Source of the DNA: Apodospora peruviana
Lineage: Eukaryota > Ascomycota > Sordariomycetes > Sordariales > Lasiosphaeriaceae
Assembly: GCA_033439685.1 (NCBI GenBank)
Contig: JAUEDM010000008.1
Coordinates: 310,001 to 374,000 of the forward strand
Reading direction: 5' to 3'
DNA: 64,000 bases
Both the position numbers and the translations under genes were made by a program. Shown piece after piece: positions 45,079 through 60,000 of this stretch. Positions within the stretch are counted from its first letter, which is position 1. The number at the start of each line of letters is the position of its first letter. The notes below the pieces were generated by a model. The model was given only the letters and a program-made list of their open reading frames with translations, had not been told where the DNA came from and did not search any database.

Positions 45079-46405
45079 TGGCTACCTAAGTTGCTGCTTG
45101 TACATCATGATATACAGAGACCTACGGAGATGATTGCTATCCTTTGGACCCAGTGATAAATCTGTAATGTATTGTGTCTTATTTATTGATGACGGATTTG
45201 TTTGTATTATCTCCCCTGCCAGGTTCAATACCAACCAATTTTCCATCAATGCTTGTGTACAGGAAGCCGAACTACCAGGCACACATGGCACAGTTCATAT
45301 CGTCATTCAAGCTGAAGGATCTTGTCCATGAGTCGCGGTAACGCTGCACCCTTAAACAAGGATGCTTCAAAGCCTTGTGGAGTGCTCACTGGTAAAGATG
45401 TTCCAAAGGCAGAGGGACCCAGAGGGTGTAGCTGTAGTCTAGGAGACCAAGTTTGAAAACGAAGGATCACAACTCCACATCAACTCCATGATGCTCGGCT
45501 CGGCAATTAGACCAAAGCAGATAGCCTTACCAGCCTTATTGACCGGGCGGGTGGGGAGATGACAGACCATTGCCTTGCTAAGATGTATAGCGGCCAGCTA
45601 AGGGTCTCCGCCTAAACACGGCAGATGTATACGATGAATTATAAGGATAAGACACTCCATCTCGGTGCCCACCTGACCCTCGGTAGGTGGGTTCCCAGCT
45701 TGTATGTACCTCCTCACGATCGCCCGGACGGGCTCCGGTTTCACATGAGGATCATCGCACGATCCATTATAATCCACCACTAGCTCCACCACCTTAAGGA
45801 TCTAGCAAACTTGCTCAAGGGACTAAGACGTCCACTAGTGAAAGTACTTCTTCATATGTACGCGGATAATAGCGGATAGTTCCATGAGGTATCCATTCTG
45901 TCACTCGTCGTGAAAACAGCTATTACAAACAGGGCGGTCTAGAACAAACCGGAGCCGGACACACAGGCCGCGTGGCACTCCAGCCCACCTCTTCAAGGAT
46001 CCTTGACCCTCAAATCCGGTAAGTAAGTACCGTTGGTTGTGCCTGTCAAAGGAGAGATGATCGGATGGCTCGAAATTAACTCGAATAGGAAGGTCCTGAA
46101 TGCGAGGTCCTCCAGGATTACCTATGTACACTACCTAGACTAGAGGAGACGACATTCCCAGTTTCGTAGTGCAATGTCATGTTTACCTACTGCAAGTAAG
46201 AAAAGATTGTAATACCTTAGCTATATGTCCGTTTCTTTCGAGTAAACAACGGAGCGAGACATATATACTGACGCAGCTACGGTAAATAGGACGTGACAAC
46301 TGACAAGCAGGATATAGCCACCGGTATGGTTCCCCGCAGCTGTGTGCCCAGTCTTTCTCTTCGTTGCGTGTATCAGAGATCTTGCTACGTACCTAAAATA
46401 CCTAT
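45079..46405. other. Gene-free interval between CorA-like gene and HET remnant
   Basis: It holds the 3' ends of two convergent genes. ORFs at 45598-45792 and 45901-46131 (minus) read like protein in places but match no family I know. Confidence 0.4.
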
Positions 46406-48099
46406 TTATGCCAGCAACAACTCATCTTCCAACCGAGACCTCTCTAGTAACCATTCAGAGGTCAGCTTATTATATACATTATCTTTACCATCAATTACTC
46501 CAATCCGTTCGTAGTGCAGCGGCAAGCTGAACGCGCACTGGTCAAAACATCGCCGCAACACCAGGCATTCGACGCCGAATTTTGAACAGATCAGGCAGGT
46601 CAACTCGGATCCAGGGAGGACTTGATCCTGTCCTCCGCCGCTAGGACTGGCCGCGCCAATATCATAGTCAGCTATAAAGTCGATAGTTCTACCGTCAATG
46701 GTAGGAGCATTAATGATTTTTTTTGATGGAGGCCGCCGCCATCGTCCTGGTCGTCATGGCACACGTGGGCATCGACAGCGCGTACGGAAAGCTTGAGCAT
46801 CGACAGCGCGTGACGCCCGGCTTCCACTGGCGGTTCAATCAGGCTGACATTGCAAATTTCGTCGATCAGTCGTGGGTTACCTGGGAAAAGAAGCTTGCCA
46901 TCAACGGACGCCCGTGACCATGTTGGTGCTGTTCGAGGATGCGGGCGAGGCTTGTCCCCGCTGTGATATCGTCGCCACAGAAATTCGTTCTCAAAGTTCT
47001 CTGCCCACAGCCCGCACACGTAGTTCCAGTTCTTGGCTCGGCCAAAGCGAGTGGCTATGCCCTCGATGGCAGTCAGTTTATCTTTTGCCAGCGTCAGCTC
47101 CAGGTCGGAGTATGTCTCGACGATGTCTGCCCATTCGGTGTCTTTGATGTCTCTCTTGGCCTGCCGTCGACGCTCGGTCCAACTGTCTTCGTCCCTGCGA
47201 CACTCGCACCAGGTCGCTTCCCGGCATTCCCAGAATAGCTCGCGGTCCGTGAAGTGGAGGATCCTACGGGAGAGCAGCCGCTCCTGGAGCACCCAGGCGC
47301 GCGTCAAGAGCGGGAAAATGGCCTGGCCTTCCACGTTCGAGCCACAGCCTCGGTGGAACCTAAAATCTCCACGGGATGCTCAATGCGCTCCCTGATAAAG
47401 CAATCCGGCCCATGTGACGACGATGCCGTGCTGCTAAATCTGATACGTCATATCGCTGGCCTCGGTAGTACCATTGGGATTGCTGAAGAGGCTATCGCTG
47501 CTGCTGGCGCAACTCGTGGCAAATACGGTAATAGCGGCGCCCTCGTAGATGGATGCCATGGAACTAGCAACCTGATGCCAGTCTCCCAGGTCATCCTGGA
47601 CAATGCAGAGAGAATCGATCCACACGTACTCGAGCCCCAGTTGGTTGACAGCACCCATGACGTCTTGGAACATTTGGGGCAGTGACGAGATGTGAACGCC
47701 ACGTTTGTAAGTCTCGAGGTTGGCGCGTTTGAGGGATACCGCTTCCGTCTCAGGGCTCCAGCGATGGCTGAGGCAGGCGTATCCGGCCTCCGGGGTTATC
47801 GTGGAGGACTCTGCGACACGGATCTTATTGGCGCTGATGATGTGGACGACCCTGTCAGGAAGTCTTGCGGTGCTATTATCTCCGCCGTCGCCACTGCCAT
47901 CCATCGTCGTCGCACATGATCGGTGTGAGCGGTGGCATCGATCCATCCACTCCCGCGCACGTGAGATTGACTTCTCGCTTGACGTGCTGTTCGACGTGTG
48001 ACCCCCTATTGTGAGAAGGGGGTGGTGAGAACAGCCAGCGAACTCAGGCGACTGGGATTCATTACCTTCGGTGCTTTTGAGGAGGCTTGTCGTCGTCAT
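46406..48099 (-). pseudogene. HET-domain (heterokaryon incompatibility) gene, frameshifted
   Basis: HET proteins trigger programmed cell death after non-self recognition. The domain is readable from ATG 48099: GYACLSHRWSPETEAV, SSLPQMFQDVMGAVNQLGLE and YVWIDSLCIVQDDLGDW, then SMASIYEGAAITVFAT. The frame breaks near 47428-47440; the next frame continues PDCFIRERIEHPVEILGS until another break near 47312-47322, where FPLLTRAWVLQERLLSRRIL resumes. This is followed by ELFWECREATWCEC and KDKLTAIEGIATRF. A third break lies at a T8 run (46717-46724), after which PTIDGRTIDFIADYD, CLVLRRC and HYERIGVID form the usual HET C-terminus, ending at 46406. No intron signals bridge the breaks. HET genes decay often, but homopolymer consensus errors would look the same. 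Confidence 0.75.
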
Positions 48100-51000
48100 T
48101 GTTCCATGCACCTAGCAGTTCTTCACCTTACCTCTTACCTGGATTGGTCTACCTCTCGGTCAAAGAGTCTATCCCAGTCAACCCAATCATCTCCAGCGCA
48201 CGATAGCCGACGTTAAAATCTACTCGTGAGCACAGGAGTCGATACCCAAGGACCTCCTCACAGTAAGTACCTACCCAAATCAAGGTCACCGACCCCTTCC
48301 TCATCCAGGAGTCTTCTTTTCTTCTTCTTCAGCTTCTCCACACCACCTACACATATATCCCGTTCCAACCTCCCGTCTGCCCTGCCAATTGGTACATCGA
48401 ACTCATTTGACACGAGTCATGAAACCAGATAGTGCCCGCGCAAGATGGTGTTGAGCGGTCAGGGAAAGGCTGGTAGCCAAAGAACAGACCTAAGGTTTCC
48501 ATTTAGGGACGACGATGCTTCCACGCTAGAACCTGACCAGACTAGACTTGTGTAACATAATTACAAGCCGCCCATCTCATCTTGACCGTTGACATTCAGG
48601 GTTGAGCAGCTAGGCGGCGCCACGTCAAAGATGGTCACTCATCTCCGCTGCTTTGCATATGAATGTCGGTGAAGCAATCTCCATCCCTCTTGGCCTTGTC
48701 TATCGACTTACGGTCAGAGGTCGGCTGTCCAGTTGTCGAGTGGGCGGCCATAGAGCACCCGACCGGACAGCGGAACAGGGCGCTAGCTCGCTCGCTCGCT
48801 CGGTCCTAGGATAGGGGTCCTACCGCGGTGTACACTTGCAGTAACCCTGGAAGACACACCTGTATCGCGATGTTGCCTATTCAACCCCATGTCTCCACGA
48901 CATTGGTCGAATCTCGTGGCGTCGTCAGTCCACCACTTTTCGAAACAAAGTTGCACTCCACTCACTCATCAACATGCAGGCTAGTTCCCCACCGGCCAAT
49001 CAACCCCCTTCATCAGTGAACGGTGAGAGGGCAGTCCTAGTAGCGCAATAGTAAAACATCCCCATCACCATCGCCGGGTAACAAATCTAATCTATCAACA
49101 GGGAGGTTGAAGATGCTAAATATGTGACCGTTTCGAAACTCAACTCCTCGGATGAATGTTCGTGCAAGCCAAGATCTGCTCCCAGACATCATCAACACGG
49201 GAATGATGTCCTGTTCAGGTCGAGCATGGAGTGGGACTGGCATCGACGGATACGAAGAGTACCAGTGCCAGGACCACGTCCATGGAGCTCGGGCAACAGG
49301 CGTAAGGGCGTGAGTGTGCGCGTGTGGAGCCCCTGGCCGGGGACATTTCGACCAAACAAGCCGGCTAACACAACGCCCCGTGAGCATGGCCCGCCGCCCG
49401 GCCCGCCGGAATCGATTGTATTAGTGATGGAGCGGACGAGGGTGAGGAAAGAGCTCCACTCACGATTGTCCGGGTGAGCCAGCCGAACGTAGAGGACAAT
49501 TCACCAAATGCCACTATCGCCACTTGTATGCAGCAGAGGCCACTGGCCAAGGAGGAGTGAGAGACCAAGCATGGACTATCCACTACCGTTACCAAAGCAG
49601 CAACCAACACCGCGGATGTGGCCCGAGTATCAACCCGTGTCAATACGGGATGTCATATCATGAACATCACGGCTCTGGCCAATCTCAACCACGCGTCATA
49701 AAAACAGCAAGGTCCTAGTCGTGGTCGAATGCAGTTGCCAAGAGCCCAAAGTCCTTGTCCCTCGTGCCCCAGGCCGAAGGCGACTGAACTTCAGCTGCCA
49801 TACAGAGTCCGTGGAGAGCGTGCGTAATAAGTCGGCATAAATCGCCAGGTGACATCGTCCGAACATCACAACCGATGCTAGTACCGATGCGCTTGAGGTC
49901 CCCGACCTCGGCGTAGGTATTATCCCACAGTTGCGGACGCCGGGAACGTCGTAGGGCTGGTCTAAGTTAGCAGCTTTGCCCGAATCTGTGTATTCGGGTT
50001 ACAGCCGGGGACCAGAAGGAAAAGGGTAATTATCGCCAAGTCAAAGGAATAAAGGAGAATTTTTGCATGTTTTTGCCACTGATGACACACGAGATACGTA
50101 TGCCGTGTACGACTTCAATAATCCGTGGTATGATCAGGAAAAGGGGTTTGTTTGCATGCCATAACAGTGGCTCGGTGACCGCCTGAAATTGCGACTTGAA
50201 TCAGACACGCACGCCACGGAGCTGGGCAGACAAGAGGGTGGTATCGTGTTCGTGTTGGTTTCACCGCACTTTGGTAGAAGGGAAAGAGCGGGATTGGCGC
50301 CGTCACTGACGAGTCGGTGAAACAGGAGGGTACCAAACCAAACCAAAACAAATAGCCAAGATCCCAGACAGTCGGTTCATGACCAAGAGAAACGCAGGAG
50401 GCTGAAGCCACTCAAACCATGTGGTGAGGCATTTGCAGTGTGGTTGGTCAGCCTTCAAAAGCCTCACCCTTGGCTAATGTTGATGCCGAGGTAAGTGGAG
50501 TCGTATTCAGCCTCGCGGGCTCGATGATTCGCTTGTATAACACCAGATTTGAGTGCTGTTAGTAATTTTTATTGCCGCTGTCGTTCTGTGTGTGTGCCTG
50601 TGCGGGCGGATCATGGACTTTGTCTCAGAATTCTTGCTCAATTCCAGCGGATATGTCAGCCTGGGATCCGTTACCAAGTCTTCCAGAAGAGGTGTGTGGC
50701 AGCAGCGTGGGCAGTGAACGTATGAGGTTTGGGAAAACAGGGGGCGTTTCTCCAAAATTGGGGCTTCGGAGGGACAACGACATCCGGTAACCAACGCCGG
50801 CAGCCGGGGTTCGGGATTGGCTGTGTCGTCAAGGAACGGCAGTTGTAAGCCAGGAGACGAACCATTGCTCACGTGGATACCTTAACCAGATGGTGAGAAT
50901 CAAAGCCGAGATGGGATCCCGCCCGCCCGCGACACGGGAGACCGGGGGTTTGTTGCGTGGCTCCGCAGAAGCCCCGATCAATCCGGTGAACCCAGGGAAG

Positions 51001-54000
51001 ACGGGAAGGAGACGGCTCTAAGACTTCACGGTTGACATATCCCAGCTGCATATGAAGTGTTTTGAAACGTATGGGCACCGTTCATCCTCGTCATCCACAG
51101 CGAAGTCTGAAGCAACTTGCCACCCGGGACAATGGATCTCGGCGACATAGTGCATGAGAGGGTACGCGGGTAGGCCACCCGCGGGATGTCATTGAGTAAG
51201 TAACGTGGCAGGATTGCGACAGAACAATAACATGATGATAGCCATGTGTTTGCAACGTGCTTGTCTTGCTGTACAAAATGACGTGTATGAAAGTCATTCA
51301 TCAAGACGTTCAGCGCTTGCATGTGAAGATGCCAAAGCGGTGATTTCTATCTGGGAGCGATAGGGAATTCCGCTGTGAGGATGACCATCTCACGACAAAA
51401 GTGTGTACCTAGTGGTCATGCATGTAACAACACCATGTTGAACAATAGGGCAGGATGCTACACTCGGCTTTACAATAAAAAGGCTTCTGGAAGGGGCAAA
51501 AGAAGCCCGATCGTATTCCGACCTTGCCCAGCGAGGTAAAGCGGCCGAGACTCTGCCGAGACATGCAAGTGATGAAACGTTGGTGATGTGCGATGCCATC
51601 TTTTCGATACGCGTGCGCGTAAGAAGACCGAGAGAAGGAAAGGAGATCTGCGGGGCTGTTTTCTCGGTGACAGCTTTGGGCCAGCAGATCCACGGACATA
51701 TTCCCGGTTCCTGGGGACCTCTCCGGTTACATAGACGGCGGGCCGGCCTTTCCACGGGCGGCACAGCACCATGAACGCATCCGATCGTCTTGACAGCAAC
51801 ATCAGGTACGAGGCATCATCAAGAGTGACTTGAGCTCAGACGCGAGCGACTTCGAGGACTTCCTCCGAAAGTACCATGGCGGTTGGCCGAGTACATCAAG
51901 TACTGTGCAGTTGATGACGAGATGATTGGTGCGACGGCCGTCAGATCTGACAAGGAAAAACGTGAAATGGGAATCGAGATGGTTGCCAAGGCGGCTGCGA
52001 CATGAAGAAGATGGTGATGGTAAACAGCCCGAGAATCAAGGCTTCGATCCGACCGCAGGCATTTGCCAAGTCACGCAATGGGGATAGAAATGGATATCGC
52101 CACTTTGCGTGCCGGCGGGCGGTGCAGTGAAAATTTGGAGTTGTGCAACTCAATCAATTGGGGCCTGGAAGTGGCCAATACACATACGACGATGCAGCTT
52201 CCAGCTGGTGATTGCATGCTCGGCACTCTCTTTCTCAAGCAAGTTCGACCCTGATTTGGGCCGTCTTCCGATATTGTTGCTGATCAGATGGTATGAGTCT
52301 CGAGGCCATCGTGTGAAAACGAGAATGAAGCTGCAGTGTGCGGTGGATGGTGCTGAGAAGGGACTGAACAGCCTCAATCAAGTCCCGTGGCCAACTTTTT
52401 CATGTCGAGTGCTGAAAATTATGTCCCATACCGGAGGTAGAGTCCTTAGTCCTGTCATGCGTCGGAGGCTGATATGCCGGCGCCGGAATGGTTGCCCAGG
52501 TCCCAAGTTTTCGGAGAGTCGCCTCACTCAGCGTCCTGTCTGGCTGACTCTCGCCGCCGACCACCGGCCTAACGGAGGAGGTGGAAGGTCGGATCGGAGT
52601 ATTCCAACATTCAGCCAGACCACCATCCCGAAGCCTCCGACGTCAGCGCATACGGCCGAGAGAGGTTCAGTGGGGCCGATGATGTTTTGCGAATGGTAGT
52701 GGTAGCTAGCATCTTGCATGCTGCAAGAACCGAGGCTGACTCTGAATGTTGACACCTTTTCGACATGTCTGCTAGAGTTGGAGTCTGGGTTGGGCTGTCA
52801 AATGATTTGGGAGGGGAACAAGTCCGAGTCGGAGGCGGGGAGAACTACGCGGCTCTCCAACGGCGTCCCATGGCCCCGATGGAGTCAAGAGGAAGGCGTG
52901 AACGGTAGCGAGGGCGATGATCTTGGTGATACAGACGGACGGGCAGTTCTTGCCAATCTCGAGATCTCGGTGCTCTGATCGGCAAGAGCTGAGTTGCCAG
53001 ATGACTCCCTGCAACCTGCACGCGACTGCCATCAACCACACTGTCAATGTAGGTCGTCGTTCCTGCCCTCTCTGCCCTATTGGGCGAGCTGTGTCCAATC
53101 CCTTTTGAAGATGCGAGGAAGGTGTGCCTCTCCAACCGCAGCTTCCAGCCCAGACATCCAGCCGATTCAGACAAACCAGCTTGAAGCTGTCCCCTCTGAA
53201 GCAAGCACGCTGTAGGCGATCTGCGACAGCGGACTGCCATGCTATTTTCAGCACCCCGCATCTGTGCTGCACAGTCATAAGCGGGGTTGCAACTCTGTCA
53301 GCAAGCACGAAACTGCATCGTATCGTAATTACGGATTTACACGATGTTACGGAATTAAACACCACGTGTATTCGGGTGATCGTCATCCATCCTCACAATG
53401 TCGGCAAAAGAAGGTGCTGACAGATCGAATGTAACTAAGGTATGCCTTGCTCATACATGCCTTCTTAAAACTTTGACCCGATATGAGGTCTCGTTATATT
53501 GACTCCATTCAGGATTTCTAATTTATGGCTGTGTAAGCAGATACACTCCCTGTCTAACTGCAATCCCACCCATGTAAAGACCCGATATGCCGTACACAGG
53601 TCAGCTACAAGGCGGGTTGGGGCCAAGTTGAGTGAGGCGGAAGATCTTTGCTCCCCGTTCCCACGTCACGTTTTTCCCGCTCATCACTCACAGTCACACC
53701 ATGCAATAAACATCCTGGATACGGCAGCAATAATCATCATACTGGTGCTGCAACGCACGACCGGGAACAACTGTTTTCGGTTTCGGGTTTTGTTGTGCGC
53801 CTGCGCCCAGACTGCCAGCGAACAGGCCCCAGACAGATGAAGGCATATTCGCAAGGCAAGGCATGGCATCATGGCAACGCATGGCCAACACCCACCAAGG
53901 TCCCCTGCCCTATTACAGTACCCTGTCACACTTGTCCGCCTTCCATGACATGGTTGCGTTGCAGCAAGCTGCCAACCTTACCTTGCCAACCTAAGCTCAG

Positions 54001-57000
54001 CACAAGGTCTATGCTTCTTTCTTCTTTGGATTTCTAACCATCCCGTTGGCCCATTTACGATATCGAGGTCATAACGCAGTAAGATAGCTGTTCTGTTGGT
54101 CAGTTTTGTGGGGTTTCTGGAGAAGCGATGAGATCCTGCAGCCCGATCTTTTTTCTCTGTTAACTGTTCCGCATGAGGACATACAGAGATACTATGAATA
54201 TCGAATACGCGCAAAAGTCCTTAACCTTTCGTCTTGCCATCAAAATCTCTTGGCGTGGTGAGGTTGGTCTGAAGGATCGCGACCAGCCAAGACTGGCAAG
54301 ACAAGAGTGCGGAACTGAATCCGCGGATGGAATAGACGAAGGCCCGGCCTCCGGACTGGACATATCCCGAGTACGCGGTCACGAGACACCTGGCCTGACA
54401 TTGTCAAAATCTTCGTTAATGGGCGAATGGTTTGTCTGTAAGCTGACCTCTGTTGATGTAGCTTAAGGGCCAGTACCTCACTCTAGTCTTGCACGTTTAA
54501 TGTAGTGAGGTCGGAACGGCACTTCACTAACAGGATTACACAGTGTCTGCACCAAGCTGTGTTAGCAGAGGGTCTCGTAATCCGTAGGGCTAACAGCCCG
54601 GTCTGACAAGTTCAGTGAAGTGGGGTGTCAAAGCGCCGCCGCTTGTCCGCCTCCACCTAACTCCCGAGGTGCTGCAGCGTGGGAACGACGACGAACGGCC
54701 TGCGCAGGACATTGTACCTTACTGCTTCTGCCTTGTGCGTTCCGTCCCGTCAACAACGGATACCTGAGTCGGGACTCCGTTTTGTTCTTCGGGAACTCAA
54801 CAACAAAACAAGGTTCAATAAACCAGAACTGGTTCGGTGTTGGGTTAAGGCGGCCGCTTGACCGGACACAACATACACTGGACATGCTCAGAGTTGAGTG
54901 AGTGCATTTATTTTATCAACGAAGACAGGTTGGTAACTGTGCCTCTTGCCAAGTGTTGGTTGCCCTACCCGTCTCCTAGTTTATTTTTGGCCCCCGCCAA
55001 CGATGGGCAAAGAGAGATCGGATGTATCATCCCGGTGACCGCACTGCTGCACATGCTCAGCTGAAAATAAATCACAGAAAAAAACGGAGGGTACCATTGC
55101 CAAGATCAAATACGTCCGGTCTTACGGTATCGCGTATCGCCTATCGTATTCGTATGTTCTCAACATAAATCCAATAACCCGTACTTGGTATTGCCTGATC
55201 GGGCTGGATGGGCTGGCTGGAATGCACTCTCTCACACAATGGACATTCGATATTGGAACTAATTCTTGTCTTCTAACAGGTCGGCTCGGACTCTGGCCCG
55301 CATTGTTAAACGGTCAATTGACAACCGACTGACTGAAAGAAAGTTACCGTGTCACGCACTCACTGATGAGAGATCTTGGCCCCAACCCCTTTCAAGATCT
55401 CAGCCCTGAGCCAGGGACTCATAACGACTGACGGCCAGGCTTACTCGGCATCGAGGAAACAGCGAGGCCCGACCGACTATGCACGCAATATATCGTAACG
55501 CGGATGAGCACAATATGGTTCACTTACCGCAGAGACTCAACAACGCGTAATAATACCTATGGTGAAGAGCCATATTCCTTTATTCTGCACAGTTGCAGAC
55601 AACAGAACTGCACCTGCTCTGCACCTTGGGCCCAATAAGAAACGGACGGGGGGGTCGGAGCTTGTACGGATGTATCCTTCAGTTAATTATGCTTCCTTCC
55701 GGACGGATGATGATGCATCTACCTGCAAGTGATGAGCTCCCTTATGATAATAACGCTGGTACGGATTTGCGATCCGGCATATTGAGAGTTGTTGAACAAA
55801 TGGAAGTTACCGCTTCATGAAGAAAGGTGAGCAGAGTATATATTTTGGTTATTAATCCATTCCACGAGAGTAACTTCAATAGACATAAATATCTTACCTA
55901 CCCAATTAAAGGTCCCAATTGGTTGATCAGGGACGACATCTTGAACCGTGCTGGGAGAGACACAAGTGAACTGTGTTTGCTGCTTGCCGGTACCTTTACC
56001 CCGTGCCCGGTGTCGCAAGTGAACCGAAAATAACGTAAAACGTAACATTGAGTCGAAGCGATAAAATGATAAATGATAAATTGGTCGCATTATTTCGGTT
56101 CGAAGTTGGCTCTCAGACCGCCTTCTTCAAACAATGCGACTGTTTGTTGGTGAGAGGGCAGTGCGAAGAACTTGGTCCCGACACTCTGGATCGGTCGGCC
56201 CTGGTCAGTTACCTAGTCACCAACTGAGATACGGAGGGGTAACGGCAACATGATCGAAGTGAGCGATAGCATGCTGTAATGGTATGTTGGTGTACTCGAC
56301 GACACCGTCAGGCCTCAACTCAGCTCAGGTAGACGGCAACCACAAGACATGAGGCAAGCAAGCCGACATTAGTCAGCTCTTTCGTCCGATTGTGAAGTCT
56401 CTCCGAAGCCGGCCCGGTGGTCATGGTGATGGGGTCGGTAGGTACCTACCTTACTACGTATCATGGAGGGACAGGCGCAGGTGCAGGCAAACTACTGCAG
56501 CTCAAAGTGTTGAAGCCTGTCCCAGTGCCTGCCGGAGAGAGAGAAAAGGATGCCTGCATTCCATTCTGGTATGTAATTGTCGCTGTAACCAAGAAAAGGC
56601 CACTTTGCTCGCCAAAAGGAGAAAACTTACTACATCTGTCCCATGTGTGCGGGTGTGTGTCGTGCCGACCGGCCGGGTCATGATTACAACACACATGGCT
56701 ACATGCAGGCAGACGAGGAGACGAAGAAGACAGTCGATCAAAGTCTCCAATATCCGCGTAACCCCCGTATTCCGTATACCCACCTAGACAGGCGAGAGCA
56801 GAGATGATTCCATCGCTGCCGCCAAGACATGCAAGTCTCGAGTCTTCCCTCAATAAATGTAAGCACTGTTTAGCGTGCTTCTCCCGTACTCCGACCCGTG
56901 AGAGATCGAGGAAGTTGTACGTGGCGTACCGAGTAAACTGCACCGGAGTCGTGGTGGTCAGCTGAGAAAGAGGGGCCCGACTCGGCCGGTTCTTCCAAGC

Positions 57001-60000
57001 CGGACTAGCACGTGGTGCGTTGCGCGCGCCGAGCCGGAACGGGAATGGCATCATGTATGATGTGTGGACAATTCGGTGTGAGACAGACAGACGCCGCCGA
57101 AAGTCTGGACCGCGGACTAGTGAGGCGGGCTAGATAGCCACCAATTCCATCGTCTTGTCTCTAACTTCCTAGTATAAGGCTGGATCGCGATGGCTGGCTG
57201 AAGAAAGGTCACCTAGCTGCTGTACTCCGTAAATGCCGAGGGGAAGATTCGGATAGCCGGCATCTATTTTTTCTCCGTTCAACTTCGAGAAACAAGCCGT
57301 ATCCGGATGGAAGGTTGATGCAAAGATCGAATGTGAATCTAGAACCTTTTCTCATCTCTTTCGGTCCACCCCGTCAATACACCAAGGAGATGGATCGGAA
57401 CTAGTAAAGAAACTAGATTGCTGCCTTAAAAGAAGAAAGAGAGATGTCACCGACATGACAGATTGATCTTCAGCTAGGAAGAAACCGCCCGCTAGCCGCT
57501 GCTCGCCACGCGATGTGCGGGGTCTTCAATTCGGCCTCAGATTTTGTCCTTTTCGTATTCCGCGCTCGTGGCCTAACACTAGAGTCAGAGATGAGATCAT
57601 GGCCATCTGGTTAATTGTCCACTCAATTTTGTCCATGCAGAGTATCTACCTCACCTGATTAATATTCCATTAATCTAGGCACTTGCCAGGTTGAAGCCAA
57701 AACGGGATGACTGGGCGGTGTCCATTCTCCCCCAGATCCGGTCGGCCGGATCTAGGTACCTTACCTACGCTTACACAACACGACAAAAACGAGGTGTCCC
57801 GTCCCCGCTTCCGTCAATGGAAATATACACGCTTCTGTACGTTCGGTATGGAGTAATGTGTCTTCGTTGCTGGTCAGCTGAACTTCGCAGAAGGGGTCGC
57901 TTCATTGGCTCCTTTATCGCCAATCAGCTTCTTCCCTGCCCGGCAATATAATGTTAGCGCTGAGGAGTTCCTGCTGCGAAAGGAAAAAGAAGCAAAAGGA
58001 TAACGAATCAAGCTCACTCAAAAACAAACCGCCCATGTGATTCCCCGATGCAACAATAGATATTGCTGTCCCGAGGAAGCGGTTGGTGGGAGGCGGTGAG
58101 TAGGGTAATCTGGGTGTGGGCTCTAATATGGACTCTCAGCTGACTGGTTACCAGGCAGGCGGAAACGCTGAGCGTGCGGCCCCCTTTGGGCCAACGACAA
58201 TCCATCACCATCACCAACAACAACATCTCAAGCGCGGTTGACCCTGCCAGATATTGTTATGCCTGCCCATTAGATTGCGAGTAGCCACAAGGTGTGGTTC
58301 GTTCCTTCTTGCTGGTATCTGTCACCAGTCAAGGTCGGCCAGTCAGCAACCCTGGATCACTCCATCACAAAAGGGGTTTCGACGATGCCATCAGTCCGTT
58401 TCCGCGGGAGCTTCTTGGGGTCAAGTGGCGATGTGGTCACGCCCTGGCTGGGTGAGCGAGGGCCATTCAACCTCTTGACGCGCTTGTTCCTGGCCCGGGC
58501 TTGGTCCAGCTTGGTCCGTCTCAACCCCCGTCCTGGTGGGACGAGAGGGCGGGCAGGCCGGTCGGTCGCATCGTTTGTTGTCCCACCTCCGCCTCCCATT
58601 TAATGAAACGCACGCAGCAAGCCGCGCCTGAAAAGACGAGACATTCTCTGCCCGGTAGGGACGAGAGTCTGGCAAATTTGTCTCGGAAAGGGCAGTGCAG
58701 GGCAGGGCAGGGCAGGGCTGGGATAAGACTTCCAGGAGACACGCCGCGTGGTGTCGACCGAATGAGATATCTCTAGGAGACGTAGGTGTGTAGGTAGCAG
58801 TACGGTACCAATGAGCGAATGCTTTTTGCTATGGGGCAAGTTTAGCCTCTTCGTCCACCATCCACCATCCATTTCTACTCGATCCCACGTGTCCTCGGTC
58901 AGATGTGCTCAGCCGAGGAACTGTGCGTTCATCCGTGTCTCCGCGATGTCGTTTCGTAGCTTTCTAGTCGTGTCATACCGTAACGACCTGGGCCGAAGAG
59001 GAGGGAGAGGAGGAGAAGCAGCCCTGTGAAGGCTGGGACAGATCTGCGGGCAGCCATACGCCCGTAGGGAATAATAAACCCGCCGGTTGTGACCATGTGC
59101 CACGAGAGAAGCGGGCACAGAAGCGGGCGGCGACGGCGAGGCCATAACCGAAAGTAGCATATTGTGTTCCGGCAGCGGCAGACAGCAAGTACCTCAGCAG
59201 GTTGCGGCCATGCCACCTTGGTCAGATTTCTCGATCAAGGAACAATCCTCATCCAAAGACTGTTCAAGGAAGTGGCGAGTACCCAATGTGATGCAAGACC
59301 ACGAGGATATTGATGCTGTCATGAGCTGAATGCTGGCCTCTCAGAGCCGATATATCCAAGGCAATGATCTGATAGGCGAGGCGATGATTGAAGGGCCATA
59401 CCCCGAAATCTGGGCCGGCTTCACAACGCCACACTTGTGGTCTGGGTGTCAAAAGAAGCGGCGAATCCATCATGCAGATGGAATACATGGATTTCGCAAA
59501 AGAACGGGGCTGTCGTTGGTGTGTGGCCTTGGCCGGTGATCGGTCGTTGTGAAGTGTCGTCCGTCCTCGTGATTGAGTGGTACTCTGGGGAAGGCTGAGC
59601 CACAATGATCGCCGCGTCACGGCTGCCGCCCGTAGCTTGGAGAGCCTGAATCGAGCCCTAGGAACCCTGGGTTCAACCCTCCCAACCACCAAGCTATAAT
59701 ACCTATCAGGTACCCAACGGCACGCTGGTATCACCAATACAGTATGGAATATTCCGTACAGCGCGCTAATGGGTTTGTATGCATGCATCATTCGTATTCC
59801 GTATTTGAGGTACGGTATTGCCCCCCCGGCCATGCGGCCGGCGTCAGTTGAGGCTTCAGCAGCGCAGGCCAGCTGAAACGCCCGGAGCCATTCCGCCAAA
59901 CAAAAGTCGTCGTCGGCGTCCTGGCCGGCCGACTGGTCCAGGGACACGCACCGGGATGTTGTGCGTCTGCCGCTGCTGCCAAGTTTCGAGAAAGGAAACG

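Noticed and set aside
45901..46131. A 76-codon minus ORF that reads protein-like
   Set aside because: It matches no family I know, has no convincing splice partners and is too short to support as a gene.
52772..53386. A 204-codon minus ORF
   Set aside because: No recognisable motif; the overlapping frame on the same strand is almost equally long, as expected by chance.
56461..57054. A 197-codon minus ORF
   Set aside because: Low-complexity and Cys/Ser-rich composition without any family resemblance or nearby exons.
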